Notes under the pieces: model-generated
Database searches by the model: none
What the model was told of the DNA's origin: nothing
What the model saw: the letters and a program-made list of their open reading frames with translations, nothing else
Assembly (NCBI GenBank): GCA_017436575.1
Contig: JAFSCU010000054.1
Location: 1 to 64,000, forward strand
Source: Oscillospiraceae bacterium
GTDB lineage: Bacteria > Bacillota > Clostridia > Oscillospirales > Ruminococcaceae
Direction of reading: 5' to 3'
DNA: 64,000 bases
Program-made: the position numbers and the translations under genes
In this document: positions 1-11,002 of the stretch, piece after piece
How the letters are laid out: the number at the start of each line of letters is the position of its first letter
Numbering within the stretch: position 1 is the stretch's first letter

Positions 1-1
1 C

Positions 2-265
2 AAGATTGAAATGCTTGAAAACGAAATACAGAATCAAGAAGATCAAGCGGAGAATGTTGATAGGTTTATCCGACAGGCAAAGAAGTACCTGTACTTGGAA
101 AAGCTGACACCCACTATTCTGAACGATATGGTCAACGCCGTATATGTTCATGCACCCGATAAGTCCAGCGGACATCGAGTGCAGGATGTGACCATCAGCT
201 ACAACTATATCGGCATACTTCCCGCCAATTTACTCTATGACGTTATGAACGGAAAAGCGGCATGA
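2..265 (+). CDS. Large serine recombinase, C-terminal fragment (DUF4368-type tail), 5' end outside window
   Basis: The reading frame is open from the left edge and stops at 265, so only the last ~87 residues are visible. The segment AYVHAPDKSSGHRVQ-like (here VHAPDKSSGHRVQDVTISY) followed by an aromatic/IG stretch is typical of the C-terminal DUF4368 tail of Tn4451/TnpX-like large serine recombinases. The preceding Lys/Glu/Gln-rich part fits the coiled-coil region of these enzymes. Such recombinases excise and integrate mobile elements, and their genes often lie at an element end. The catalytic domain is not in view, so activity cannot be judged. A short hairpin overlaps the stop codon. Confidence 0.8.
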   Translation, partial: KIEMLENEIQNQEDQAENVDRFIRQAKKYLYLEKLTPTILNDMVNAVYVHAPDKSSGHRVQDVTISYNYIGILPANLLYDVMNGKAA

Positions 266-279
266 TTACTCATGCCGCC
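256..279 (+). terminator. Hairpin overlapping the recombinase stop codon
   Basis: GCGGCATG, a six-base loop and CATGCCGC form a perfect 8-bp stem around the stop codon. There is no T-run directly after it, so it may be a weak terminator or a processing/protection hairpin. Confidence 0.4.
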
Positions 280-342
280 TTCCCGAAAACATTATTATAC
301 TGTTTTATTGGACCGCTCCCCAAGGATACACTCTTTTTTATT

Positions 343-1125
343 TTACCAATAATTGCCAAGGCCTACTGTATACAGTAACAACACAACAATAACTAAAATT
401 GTACTACTGATACGTCGGCTGGTTTTACCCCATCCGCTCATCTGGGCTTTGTCGGCATTGCGGATTTCAAAAGACAGCCCCCAGTGGAACAGTTCTTTTT
501 CAAACATCATCAATACTATATTAAGCAGAAGTAATGCTGTGCCGTAAAACCATGCCTGCCAATCGCCTTTATGTGTCAGAGTCGGCTGATGTGTCAGTTC
601 CAGTATTGTACCGGCAGATGGCGCCAGCCTGTCCACAGGATTGCCGTCAGTATCCCTTTCCACGCCATCACTGTCTACATAATAGATATCAAAACCATCA
701 ATATCTCCATTTTCATTATATAGCCAGATGATTTTTTCTCCGCCAAACGATTCAAAAAAACCACCGCGGAAAAAGATTTCTTCACCGTTACGGATTTCCA
801 CCCCTGTCAGTTTCCTGGAGTTGTCTTCTATATTTGCCACTGCGGTTTCATCATAGATAACAGTATAAGGACCATAACTTTTATGGTCATAATCAAATAT
901 AACTGTTTTATCATCTGTAACTGTTACATCCAGACTGTGCCCGAAAACTTCACCTGTGTAGACTGTGGTGTTGTTTTCTTTTACCGGCACCAATATGGCA
1001 TCATTGAATGCATACCCAACTTTTGCCACTGTAATGTGATATAAGAAAGCAAATACAATGACCATTACCAGTGAAAGCACCGCAAGCACTTTATAGTATT
1101 TATCCATCTTTTTTATTCTTTCCAT
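343..1125 (-). CDS. Hypothetical membrane protein with large extracytoplasmic domain
   Basis: Not recognised as a named family. The 260-residue protein has an N-terminal transmembrane segment (about residues 11-35), a hydrophilic domain of about 150 residues rich in beta-type sequence, and two further membrane segments near 190-208 and 240-257. The arrangement suggests a domain outside the membrane anchored on both sides. It is the last gene of a minus-strand run: the DUF1653 gene ends only 10 bp upstream and the foldase-like lipoprotein gene lies just before that, so the three are probably co-transcribed. A role in envelope protein quality control or sensing is only a guess from this context. 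Confidence 0.65.
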   Translation of the reverse strand: MERIKKMDKYYKVLAVLSLVMVIVFAFLYHITVAKVGYAFNDAILVPVKENNTTVYTGEVFGHSLDVTVTDDKTVIFDYDHKSYGPYTVIYDETAVANIEDNSRKLTGVEIRNGEEIFFRGGFFESFGGEKIIWLYNENGDIDGFDIYYVDSDGVERDTDGNPVDRLAPSAGTILELTHQPTLTHKGDWQAWFYGTALLLLNIVLMMFEKELFHWGLSFEIRNADKAQMSGWGKTSRRISSTILVIVVLLLYTVGLGNYW

Positions 1126-1135
1126 ATATACAGCT

Positions 1136-1354
1136 CTATTCCTCTACAAACTCAAAGCGCTGAAAAATTTTTCCATCGCGTTCCACTGTTTCCAGAAACA
1201 TATTCCGTGGGCGCACCCACAGGCCCATTTCGCCATAAAGAGCCTGATAAACCACCATTTCTTCCATAGTTTCACTGTGGCGTGCTGTGCCTATTACTCT
1301 GTACATATTGCCTTTAAAATGGCGGTAAAGCCCCGGTTTTACAGTCATAACCAT
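1136..1354 (-). CDS. DUF1653 family protein
   Basis: A 72-residue protein whose sequence (VKPGLYRHFKGNMYRVIG, then a VVYQALYGEMGLWVRP stretch) is the DUF1653 pattern. These are small soluble domains with conserved G-Y-RHFKG and Y-Q-LYG motifs and no established function. It lies 6 bp downstream of the lipoprotein gene and 10 bp upstream of the membrane-protein gene, consistent with one operon. A ribosome binding site (AGGAGAATGG, complement) precedes the ATG. Confidence 0.85.
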   Translation of the reverse strand: MVMTVKPGLYRHFKGNMYRVIGTARHSETMEEMVVYQALYGEMGLWVRPRNMFLETVERDGKIFQRFEFVEE

Positions 1355-1360
1355 TCTCCT

Positions 1361-2392
1361 TTAACCTATGTTCATATTGATTTTTTCCGGCGAATATTCC
1401 GACACTGCCTGGCTGTTGTATTCAACTGTATAATTCGCACTGGCATCGGAAATCATTTTTTCAAATTCTTCATCCCTTATAAGGTTTATTACGTCCTGTT
1501 TAAGATACATGTATTCCACCTGTGTGTCACTGAGAGGAATTTTGTGACAGATGTAGTAGCAATCATCCAGAGTGTAGTAAACACATTCGCCCACAGGCAA
1601 AGTAAAGAAATCTGCCATAAAGTCGTATACCAGATTTATATTTGAACTGCTGATATATGCAGTGGATACGAAATCTGCACCTTTTGAAAAGTCTGCGTCG
1701 CTGCCCAGAACAGGACCAGCCTGTGTAAGGGCAACAGATGCCGCATCAGAAATGGCTGTACCGTCATTAATCCGTTTTACAGCATCATTTACAATAGCTT
1801 CCAGCTGTGCAATCTGTTCATCATTTACAGGTGAGCCGTCATCATTTACCCTTGCCACCTTGAACAGTGACACTCTGCAAAGATTTTTGCCCAGATATTC
1901 TTCAACTTCCCAGTCAGTAACAGGGTTTTCACTGCTGTTTACAAATATGTCATTGAACAGCAGCTGTTCTTTGTACAGATTTTTCAGATAGTCCACATAG
2001 TGTTCCATTTTCAGGCCGTTGTTTGTATAGATATATTTTACATTTTCCCAGCCTTCTTCCGCAAATATTTTGATAAAATCTTCGGCCTGGGAGGCGAATT
2101 TCAGGTTTCTTTTTTCAAATTCTGCATTAATAAAATGATTTCTTTTAAGTTTATCTATTGTATGGGCATCAATCCAGTGACCGCTGTCTTCCCCATCAAT
2201 TGTGCTGTGCAACAGGTTGGTTCCATCTTCAGCCAACGGCCATGCTTCGGCATAGGCCTGCAGCTGTGCAGCCACATAGGTATGGGGGTCTATCATCTGG
2301 TCCTCTATTTTTACGACCCAGTCATATTTCCTGTCAGTGCAGCCAGAAAACGCCAAAAGCAGCAATGCAGGCAACAACAGTCGTTTTATCAT
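1361..2392 (-). CDS. Lipoprotein, SurA/PrsA-like foldase family (putative)
   Basis: The 343-residue product begins with a short basic and hydrophobic signal and a lipobox, LAFSGC, with Cys18 as the lipidation site, so it should be anchored on the outer face of the membrane. The body is helical and charged, followed by a region with PVLGSDADFSKG and LPVGECVYYTLDDCYYICH, which resembles the layout of SurA_N plus parvulin-like peptidyl-prolyl isomerase proteins of Firmicutes. A clear classic rotamase signature is not visible, so isomerase activity is uncertain. GGAGG sits 6 bp before the ATG. It is the first gene of the run that continues with the DUF1653 and membrane-protein genes. Confidence 0.65.
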   Translation of the reverse strand: MIKRLLLPALLLLAFSGCTDRKYDWVVKIEDQMIDPHTYVAAQLQAYAEAWPLAEDGTNLLHSTIDGEDSGHWIDAHTIDKLKRNHFINAEFEKRNLKFASQAEDFIKIFAEEGWENVKYIYTNNGLKMEHYVDYLKNLYKEQLLFNDIFVNSSENPVTDWEVEEYLGKNLCRVSLFKVARVNDDGSPVNDEQIAQLEAIVNDAVKRINDGTAISDAASVALTQAGPVLGSDADFSKGADFVSTAYISSSNINLVYDFMADFFTLPVGECVYYTLDDCYYICHKIPLSDTQVEYMYLKQDVINLIRDEEFEKMISDASANYTVEYNSQAVSEYSPEKINMNIG

Positions 2393-2517
2393 AATAAACC
2401 TCCGGCAAACAAATTTCCTACTTTAAATGATACATTGCAAATGTGTTGATTTATTGTATTTTATAATAATTATGGAATGTTTTTTATAAAGGAACATAAA
2501 TCTGACACAGCAAAAAA

Positions 2518-4305
2518 TTATTCCGTGGCCTGCGCAAATACTTCATACAGTGCTTTTGCCACAGCTGTCATTGCAGTTGTATCAGTTTTAATCACCTGTC
2601 TGTCATAAGTGGCAAGACCGTTGGTTTCGTCTTCCACATCGCTGACCTGTGTAAGAATGGCGGCGTTGAGCCCTTTGCTGATGGCAGGCACAATGTCTTT
2701 ATAATACATTTCGCAAAGACCTTTTGTCAGTTCTTCGCCTGATTTGAACTTTTTGTATCCATATTCTTCATCCAGATTGAAGGAGTGGTTTTCCACTTTC
2801 CAGGAATAGCCGCCAAACTCTGACAGTATCAGAGGTCTTTCCCGTCTTGCTTTCAGCTTTATACGTCTGAAATAGATATGGTGGCTGTCCACATCACTTT
2901 CTTTTTCAATAAACCAGCCGGATGTGGCATCCCACACTCTGGTGGGGTCGTAATCTTTCAGTTCCCTGTAAATTCTGTCAGCATCATACTGGCCCCAGCC
3001 TTCGTTGAATATGGTGTAATAAACCACAGACGGATGGTTGTACAGTAAATCAACAAGGATGCGGCATTCCTTTTCAAAAAATTCTTTTCTTCTTTCGGTA
3101 GGTTTATGGGTTACACCCTTTTTCATGCCTATGGTAGGCAAAACAGTGTCGATAATATAGTTGTACTTGCCGGCATTCATCATATCCTGGAACACCAGCA
3201 TACCGTATTTGTCACAGTAATAGTAGAACAGGTCCGGCTCTACTTTGATATGTTTTCGCAGTGTGTTGAAGCCCAGTTTTTTCATTTCAAGAATATCCCA
3301 TACAAAACCCGCCGGTGTAGCCGGTGTATAAATACCATCTGAATAATAGCCCTGGTCCAACAGGCCGTGGAAAAAGTAAGGTTTGCCGTTAAGACAGATA
3401 TAGCTCTGCCCTTTTGCCTTTTCTATTGTAACTGTACGCAGTGCAAAATAAGACTGCACCTTTTCGCTGTCACAGATAATTTCAAAATGATAAAGATACG
3501 GATTTTCAGGCGACCAATGCTGTGGATTGGTAATTGGAATAGTGGTTTTATTACCTGTAAACAGATGGGTGGTAACGCCTCTGTCCGTATTTATAAGTAT
3601 GGTTTTTTCTTCGCTGCCGCCTGTGATTTCTATTGTCACGCTGTCCAGTGCAGGTGTAATGCGGATATTTTCTATATAGTTTTCAGGCACGCTTTCAAGC
3701 CATACAGGCTGCCATATACCGCTGATTGGGGTGTACCACATACCACCGCGGTCTTTGCGCTGTTTGCCATAGGCAAGGTCAATATCCAGTGTGTCTTCCA
3801 CCTCTACTGTGATGGTATTTTCCCCTGCTTTTACGCAGTGCGTAATATCCAGTGTAAAAGGCAGATAACCGCCACGGTGTGTGCCGGCCAGCTGACCGTT
3901 TATCATAACAACAGCATTGGTATCCACCGCACCGAAATGAAGCAATACTTTGTCTTTTATAAAACTTTCAGCCAATGTGAACTGTCTGGTGTACAGATAT
4001 GTTTCATCTTCTTCCAGTTGTCTTTCTATGCCTGAAATCCTGCTTTCCGGTGGGTATGGAACTGTTATTTCACCCAGCTGTGACAGATTGAAATTGCCTG
4101 TTTCGTATTCGAAATGTCCTTCTGCAAAACGGCTGTATGTCCGGATTTTAACTTCGTATTTTTTTACTGCAAACTGCCAGGTTCCGCACAGGGAAAGATA
4201 GCTGTCTCGTTTCAGCTGTGGACGCGGGTAATCCTGCCAGGAAAACTGTGTGTCATTCTCAAATGGAGTAGTAAGCCGACAGGTGCGTGGTGTTGTTTTC
4301 GCCAT
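2518..4305 (-). CDS. Glycoside hydrolase family 2 (beta-galactosidase/beta-glucuronidase-like)
   Basis: The 595-residue protein follows GH2 order: an N-terminal jelly-roll sugar-binding domain (about 30-205, with NGQLAGTHRGGYLPF), an immunoglobulin-like domain (about 206-295) and a TIM barrel. The acid/base Glu is E435 in YTIFNEGWGQ and the nucleophile Glu is E496 in PLILSEFGGY. No signal peptide is seen, so it should be cytoplasmic and act on imported oligosaccharides or glycosides. It is shorter than LacZ (about 1000 residues) and closer in size to compact GH2 enzymes. The exact sugar specificity cannot be read from sequence. No sugar transporter is adjacent, and it appears monocistronic. 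Confidence 0.9.
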   Translation of the reverse strand: MAKTTPRTCRLTTPFENDTQFSWQDYPRPQLKRDSYLSLCGTWQFAVKKYEVKIRTYSRFAEGHFEYETGNFNLSQLGEITVPYPPESRISGIERQLEEDETYLYTRQFTLAESFIKDKVLLHFGAVDTNAVVMINGQLAGTHRGGYLPFTLDITHCVKAGENTITVEVEDTLDIDLAYGKQRKDRGGMWYTPISGIWQPVWLESVPENYIENIRITPALDSVTIEITGGSEEKTILINTDRGVTTHLFTGNKTTIPITNPQHWSPENPYLYHFEIICDSEKVQSYFALRTVTIEKAKGQSYICLNGKPYFFHGLLDQGYYSDGIYTPATPAGFVWDILEMKKLGFNTLRKHIKVEPDLFYYYCDKYGMLVFQDMMNAGKYNYIIDTVLPTIGMKKGVTHKPTERRKEFFEKECRILVDLLYNHPSVVYYTIFNEGWGQYDADRIYRELKDYDPTRVWDATSGWFIEKESDVDSHHIYFRRIKLKARRERPLILSEFGGYSWKVENHSFNLDEEYGYKKFKSGEELTKGLCEMYYKDIVPAISKGLNAAILTQVSDVEDETNGLATYDRQVIKTDTTAMTAVAKALYEVFAQATE

Positions 4306-4355
4306 AATAAAAAGCCTTTCATTTATTTATAATTATATTTTACCATAATTATGAA

Positions 4356-4392
4356 AAACAGCAACTCTGCACATTGTACAGAGTTGCTGTTT
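4356..4392 (-). terminator. Bidirectional terminator between XRE regulator and GH2 gene
   Basis: AAACAGCAACTCTG, a nine-base loop and CAGAGTTGCTGTTT form a 14-bp stem directly after the stop codon of the XRE gene. T-runs follow on both strands. Confidence 0.8.
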
Positions 4393-5181
4393 TTATTCGT
4401 ATTTTTTGCCTATAAAATATATAGGTATAACCAATGTGAAAACCAGAAATACCAGAGTAAAACCTGTTGTGGCCATATTTATTGCTGTATCGGCATACAG
4501 GCCTATTTCAAACATAACATCAATAATTACATCCAGACACAGAATAAAAACAACTGGCATAAACAGCATACACAAAATGCACCACAGGCGGATATATCCC
4601 ACTATATTGGGCCAGTTGGAATTATTAAAAGCTATACCGGGTACATTCATTCTTAATACGCCATCTGAAATAAAATTTATTCTGTTTTCGTCATAAAAAT
4701 CCGGCAATTTCTTTCTTGCAAAAAGGCAGAAATACGCCCCGAAAATCACAGACAGCATATGTGGTATAAGCATATTCATCATCAGCATATCAAAAGCAAC
4801 GATATATCTGAAATAATACATCTGGATAAGGGCAATTATCCCACAGATGCTGTAAGGAACAATCCACCTTTTATTTATTGTTCTTTTTTCACTGTCTTTA
4901 TATGAAACCGCTTTTTTTACTATTGTTTCCACATCTTCAACAGATATATGATGTGGTGCTTCCATTTTTCTGCATTCCAGTAATTCTGTAACCGTAACGC
5001 CCAGTGACTCTGCCAGTGGTATCAGCAGGTCAACTGTGGGTATACTCTGCCCTGTCTCCCATTTTGAAACCGCTTTGTCAGAAACAAACAGTTGTGTGGC
5101 AAGTTCTTTCTGTGTCAATCCCTTTTCTTTTCGCAGCATGCTGACAAACCTGCCGAATTCAGCTTTATCTATATTTTGCAT
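4393..5181 (-). CDS. Membrane-anchored XRE-family regulator
   Basis: The N-terminal ~70 residues form a Cro/CI-type helix-turn-helix (LRKEKGLTQKELATQL, then VSDKAVSKWETG) that should bind DNA. A linker leads to a C-terminal region with about four hydrophobic segments, so the regulator is probably tethered to the membrane. The chosen ATG (5181) is preceded by AGAAGG with a 6-bp gap. An upstream in-frame ATG at 5205 lacks a good ribosome binding site because it would place that AGAAGG inside the coding region. Proteins of this layout are widespread in Firmicutes. The ligand and targets are unknown. Confidence 0.8.
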   Translation of the reverse strand: MQNIDKAEFGRFVSMLRKEKGLTQKELATQLFVSDKAVSKWETGQSIPTVDLLIPLAESLGVTVTELLECRKMEAPHHISVEDVETIVKKAVSYKDSEKRTINKRWIVPYSICGIIALIQMYYFRYIVAFDMLMMNMLIPHMLSVIFGAYFCLFARKKLPDFYDENRINFISDGVLRMNVPGIAFNNSNWPNIVGYIRLWCILCMLFMPVVFILCLDVIIDVMFEIGLYADTAINMATTGFTLVFLVFTLVIPIYFIGKKYE

Positions 5182-5288
5182 TCCAAACCTTCTTTCGCCT
5201 TTCATTTATGCTTTTATTGTAAGAAAAACACATCGAAAATACAACCGATTGTCAGTAGAGTTACGCAATCGCAGCGGATATCAACAAA

Positions 5289-5311
5289 AAAGGCACCCAA
5301 TGGGTGCCTTT
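5289..5311 (-). terminator. Terminator of the ATP synthase operon
   Basis: On the minus strand AAAGGCACCC, loop ATT, GGGTGCCTTT is followed by a run of T residues, immediately after the atpC stop codon. This ends the atp operon. Confidence 0.85.
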
Positions 5312-5315
5312 CAGT

Positions 5316-5717
5316 TTAGTTTTCTGTTTTAACCTGTACACGCATAAGTTCGCGTTTTACTCTGATTTTTGCACGGGCGATTGATTTTTCGTCCTTTGCA
5401 TCAGCCAGTTCCTTTTTGCGTCTTTCCAGCTGCTGCTGGGCACGTTCCAGGTCAATGTCTTCTTTCCATTCAAATGTGGCAGCCAGAACCTGAACATCAT
5501 TTTTTGTAACATTCAGCAGACCACGGTTACAAACACCTATGCGTTTTTCGCCGTCAATCACAACTGTGCATCTGCCCACATCCAGTGCGGTAACTGTGTT
5601 TGAGTGGTTTGGCCAGATAGAAACATCACCTGTAACTGTACGCAGTGTGATAGCCTCTGCTGCACCTTCATAATGAACGCCGTAAGGTGAGAAAATTTTA
5701 AGGTTGAATGTTGCCAT
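5316..5717 (-). CDS. atpC: ATP synthase F1 epsilon subunit
   Basis: The 133-residue protein has the epsilon layout: an N-terminal beta-sandwich (FNLKIFSPYGVHYEG, then TGDVSIWPNHSNTVTAL) and a C-terminal helical hairpin rich in Lys/Glu/Arg. Epsilon forms part of the central stalk, couples c-ring rotation to F1 and can inhibit ATP hydrolysis through its C-terminal helices. It is the last gene of the operon, starting 3 bp after atpD, and is followed by an intrinsic terminator. The usual length for the family is about 130-140 residues. Confidence 0.95.
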   Translation of the reverse strand: MATFNLKIFSPYGVHYEGAAEAITLRTVTGDVSIWPNHSNTVTALDVGRCTVVIDGEKRIGVCNRGLLNVTKNDVQVLAATFEWKEDIDLERAQQQLERRKKELADAKDEKSIARAKIRVKRELMRVQVKTEN

Positions 5718-5720
5718 TAA

Positions 5721-7118
<1,398 letters not shown>

Positions 7119-7154
7119 TTATTTTCTCCTTTGTAGAATTAAAATTGGAATTTA

Positions 7155-8006
7155 TCAGCCTTCACCGGCACCGGCAACAATTTCAGTAATTTCCTGAGTG
7201 ATTGCAGCCTGACGGGCACGGTTGTACTGAAGTGACAGACCGGACACCATTTCCTGTGCATTTTTGGATGCGGCATCCATGGCTGTGCGGCGGGCAGCAA
7301 GTTCGCTGGCCCAGCATTCAGTTACTGCACCGTACACCATACCTGTGATAAACTGTGGCACCAGCATGTGGAACAGTTCTTCAGGGTCCGGTTCGTATTC
7401 GGTGATAGTATTGCGCTGATAATTGTCAGCATTTACGCTGATAAGAGGCAGAACCTGAATGATTTCAGGGCTCTGTGACAACATTGAAACAAATGTTGTA
7501 TAGCAGATGAAAACTTCATCTATTTCGCCTTTTTCAAAACTTTCTGCCAGCAGGTCGCCCATATCTGTACAGTCAGCTGATGAAAGGTCTTCAACCAGGG
7601 AATATTCCTCTGTAAAAATTTCAATGTTTCTTCTTTTGCAAAATTCAACTGCTTTTTTCCCCACAGGGATTACCACCGCATCTTTACCTTCAGAATGGGC
7701 AGTAAACAGTTTAAACATATTGTTGTTATAACCCCCTGCCAGGCCTCTGTCACCTGCTATCAGCACATAGGCTGATTTTTTTACAGGGCGCTTAACCAGG
7801 AATGGGGAAGAAAAGTCAACAGTGTAAGCCGCAATATCACTGAGTGTGTTGAAAAGTGTCATAAAGTAAGGTCTGGCACTTTCCATTCTTTCGCGGGCTT
7901 TTCTCAGTTTGGAAGAAGCAACAAGTTCCATGGCTTTTGTAATTTGCATAGTGTTTTCAACACTTTTAATACGCAGTTTAATGTCTTTCATTGAACCGCC
8001 TGCCAT
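7155..8006 (-). CDS. atpG: ATP synthase F1 gamma subunit
   Basis: The 283-residue protein has the gamma termini that form the rotating coiled coil: the N-terminal helix IKSVENTMQITKAMELVASS and the C-terminal helix with YNRARQAAITQEITEIVAGA. Gamma transmits torque between the c ring and the alpha/beta hexamer. A GGAAGG site precedes the ATG at 8006. A second in-frame ATG five codons later is also possible. The gene lies 21 bp after atpA. Confidence 0.96.
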   Translation of the reverse strand: MAGGSMKDIKLRIKSVENTMQITKAMELVASSKLRKARERMESARPYFMTLFNTLSDIAAYTVDFSSPFLVKRPVKKSAYVLIAGDRGLAGGYNNNMFKLFTAHSEGKDAVVIPVGKKAVEFCKRRNIEIFTEEYSLVEDLSSADCTDMGDLLAESFEKGEIDEVFICYTTFVSMLSQSPEIIQVLPLISVNADNYQRNTITEYEPDPEELFHMLVPQFITGMVYGAVTECWASELAARRTAMDAASKNAQEMVSGLSLQYNRARQAAITQEITEIVAGAGEG

Positions 8007-8027
8007 AGTATCACACCTTCCTTTCTG

Positions 8028-9542
8028 TTATTTTGTTGGTACAAATTTTGCTTTGAAGTCGTTGATTGCAGTAATGATAGACTGTTCGATTTCCGGTGTC
8101 AGGTCTTTTGTTTCTTTGATGCCGGAAATAATTTCAGGTCTCTGTGTTTCAACAAAGTCAAACAGTTCTCTTTCAAACTGTGCAATGTCTTCAACTGCAA
8201 TATCTTTCAGGTAGTCTTTTGTAACTGCATAGATAATGATTACCTGCAGTGCTACGTCTACCGGTTTTGTCTGTGGCTGTTTCAGAACTTCCACAATACG
8301 TGCACCCTGGTCCAGACGGGCCTTTGTATCGGCATCCAGGTCAGAGCCAAACTGTGAGAAGCTCTTCAGTTCGATATACTGGGAATACAGCAGTTTCAGC
8401 TGACCTGCAACCTTTTTCATAGCCTTAATCTGGGCAGAACCGCCAACACGGCTAACAGAGATACCAGGGTTAACAGCAGGGCGGATACCTGCGTTGAACA
8501 GTTCTGTTTCAAGGAACAGCTGGCCGTCTGTGATAGAAATAACGTTTGTAGGAATATAAGCGGAAACGTCGCCTGCCTGTGTTTCGATGATAGGCAGTGC
8601 TGTAATGGAACCACCGCCGTATTCAGGTGCTACACGGGCTGCGCGTTCCAGCAGACGTGAGTGCAGATAGAATACGTCACCAGGATAAGCTTCACGGCCT
8701 GGTGGACGGCGGATAAGCAGTGACAGCGCACGGTAGGCAACGGCGTGTTTGGACAGGTCATCATAAACGATAAGAACATCTTTGCCCTGGTCCATAAAAT
8801 ATTCACCCATTGTTACACCGGAGTATGGTGCAATGTACTGCAGTGGTGCCAGTTCGCTGGCTGTGGATGCAACAACGATTGTGTAGTCCATAGCGCCTGC
8901 AACTGTAAGGGTTTCAACCAGCTGTGCAACAGTAGATGCTTTCTGACCGATGGCAACATAGATACAGATAACATCCTGACCTTTCTGGTTGATGATTGTG
9001 TCAGTAGCGATAGTTGTTTTACCTGTCTGACGGTCGCCGATGATAAGTTCACGCTGGCCACGGCCGATAGGAATCATACTGTCGATAGCTTTGATACCTG
9101 TCTGAAGTGGCACAGAAACAGATTTTCTTTCGATAATACCACGGGCAGGAGCTTCGATAGGGCGTGTTTCGCTGGCTTCGATAGGGCCTTTGCCGTCAAT
9201 AGGTGCGCCAAGGCTGTTTACAACACGGCCGATAAGACCATCGCCTACAGGAACAGAAACAACTTTGCCTGTACGTTTTACAAGGTCACCTTCCTTGATG
9301 CCGTCATCTTTACCCAGGATAACCAGTGATACACTGTTTTCTTCCAGGTTCATGGCCATGCCATATTCGCCATCAGGGAACTGTACCAATTCGTTGGCCA
9401 TACAGTTTTCCAGACCGTAAGCTTTGGCAATACCGTCGCCTACCTGGATAACTGTACCAGTTTCGCTCTGCTCAATTTTATTGTCATAATTTTTGATTTG
9501 CTCTTTGATAATCTTGCTGATATCTTCAGGTTTGAGCTGCAT
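8028..9542 (-). CDS. atpA: ATP synthase F1 alpha subunit
   Basis: The 504-residue protein has the regulatory-subunit P-loop GDRQTGKTT, an N-terminal beta-barrel domain, and the conserved [20 protein letters not shown] region with the arginine-rich contact to the catalytic site. It binds nucleotide without turnover and completes the catalytic sites of beta. Length matches the family (about 500). It is fifth-last in the operon, 57 bp after atpH. Confidence 0.98.
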   Translation of the reverse strand: MQLKPEDISKIIKEQIKNYDNKIEQSETGTVIQVGDGIAKAYGLENCMANELVQFPDGEYGMAMNLEENSVSLVILGKDDGIKEGDLVKRTGKVVSVPVGDGLIGRVVNSLGAPIDGKGPIEASETRPIEAPARGIIERKSVSVPLQTGIKAIDSMIPIGRGQRELIIGDRQTGKTTIATDTIINQKGQDVICIYVAIGQKASTVAQLVETLTVAGAMDYTIVVASTASELAPLQYIAPYSGVTMGEYFMDQGKDVLIVYDDLSKHAVAYRALSLLIRRPPGREAYPGDVFYLHSRLLERAARVAPEYGGGSITALPIIETQAGDVSAYIPTNVISITDGQLFLETELFNAGIRPAVNPGISVSRVGGSAQIKAMKKVAGQLKLLYSQYIELKSFSQFGSDLDADTKARLDQGARIVEVLKQPQTKPVDVALQVIIIYAVTKDYLKDIAVEDIAQFERELFDFVETQRPEIISGIKETKDLTPEIEQSIITAINDFKAKFVPTK

Positions 9543-9599
9543 TGATACACCTGCTTTCTTTCAAATTTCGGTATAAACCGATGATGTATTTAAAGTTGG

Positions 9600-10133
9600 T
9601 TAGTTTGCTTTAAGCTGATTTCTCAGAATTTCCAGTTTGCCGGCTACGGAGTCGTTGTACTGTACATCTGCAAACTGCAGAATAACGCCGCCGATGCAGG
9701 CAGGGTCCACAATATTTGTCAGCACCACATTTTTGCCTGTAAGTGCGTTCAGCTTTGCCACCAGTTTTGCCTTCTGTTCATCAGACATAGGTACAGCTGT
9801 TGTGGCAGTGGCTTTTTCAATATTGTTGTGTTTGTTGTACAGTTTTTCAAAGTCTGCAAAACTGGCATTGATTTCCTGTGTATCCTTGCGTTCTACCATA
9901 ACCTTGATAAAATTCAGCAAACTTTTATTGATTTTACCGGAAAAAACTTTGTCCACCAGGTCTGTTTTTTCTTCTTTTGTCACTGTCGGTGCATTAAGAA
10001 GTTTTACAAATTCCGGGTTGGCAGCCATAATTTCTGCCAGCTGGGCAGACTGCTGCATAATTTCTTCCAGTGAGTTTTCTTCTATACAAATTTCATAAAG
10101 AGCGTCTGCGTAAGCACGGGAAATATTACTCAT
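9600..10133 (-). CDS. atpH: ATP synthase F1 delta subunit
   Basis: The 177-residue protein begins with ISRAYADALYEICIEE, the typical N-terminal helix of bacterial delta/OSCP, and ends with the compact domain containing NIVDPACIGGVILQF. Delta links the peripheral stalk (subunit b) to the top of F1. Its start overlaps the atpF stop codon by one base (TAATG), which indicates translational coupling. Confidence 0.95.
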   Translation of the reverse strand: MSNISRAYADALYEICIEENSLEEIMQQSAQLAEIMAANPEFVKLLNAPTVTKEEKTDLVDKVFSGKINKSLLNFIKVMVERKDTQEINASFADFEKLYNKHNNIEKATATTAVPMSDEQKAKLVAKLNALTGKNVVLTNIVDPACIGGVILQFADVQYNDSVAGKLEILRNQLKAN

Positions 10134-10636
10134 TACGCTTCACCCACATTCTCGATAAATTGGCTGATAAGGGCCTCGTGGTCTGCAGCTGTGATTTCAC
10201 GGCCAACCATTTTGCCTGCAATTGTAACAGAAATATCAGAAATTTCTTCTTTGATTTCCTGATATGCCTTTTTGCGTTCCTGTGCGATTTGTGTTTCTGC
10301 TCTTCTTGTCATTGCGGCCACCTGCTGGTGGGCGGACTCAATGATTTCTTTTTCTCTTTTCTGTGCTGTCAGTGTAGCCTGTTTGATAATTTCGCCGGCT
10401 TCATCGCGGGCCTGTGCCATTTTTTCACTGTATTCTTTTTCCAGATTAACAGCTTTTTCATTAGCCTGATTTGCATCATCATAAATCTTTTTGATTTCTG
10501 CATCGCGCTGGTCCAGAATATTGCTTACAGGTTTGAAAAGAATCTTTTTCACCAGTGTGAAAAGAATAAACATATTCACCCATGTAAAGATAATAGTCCA
10601 CACGTCAACGGAAAAGAATCCGAGATACTGATCCAC
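10133..10636 (-). CDS. atpF: ATP synthase Fo subunit b
   Basis: The 167-residue protein has a single N-terminal membrane helix (about residues 8-30) followed by a long charged helix rich in Ala, Glu, Lys and Gln. This is the dimeric peripheral stalk. It fixes F1 to subunit a and resists torque. The C-terminal part (about 130-167) should contact delta, whose gene overlaps its stop codon. Confidence 0.95.
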   Translation of the reverse strand: MDQYLGFFSVDVWTIIFTWVNMFILFTLVKKILFKPVSNILDQRDAEIKKIYDDANQANEKAVNLEKEYSEKMAQARDEAGEIIKQATLTAQKREKEIIESAHQQVAAMTRRAETQIAQERKKAYQEIKEEISDISVTIAGKMVGREITAADHEALISQFIENVGEA

Positions 10637-10690
10637 TAATTGCGCCTCCTTTCATAGCAATCTGTTAAGAATTTTTGTAAAGGATTTGCA

Positions 10691-10987
<297 letters not shown>

Positions 10988-11002
10988 TTAAATTAATTTA
11001 TA

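Noticed and set aside
3367-4035. 222-codon plus-strand frame opposite the GH2 gene
   Set aside because: It is antisense to a conserved GH2 enzyme, with no family resemblance and no start signals.
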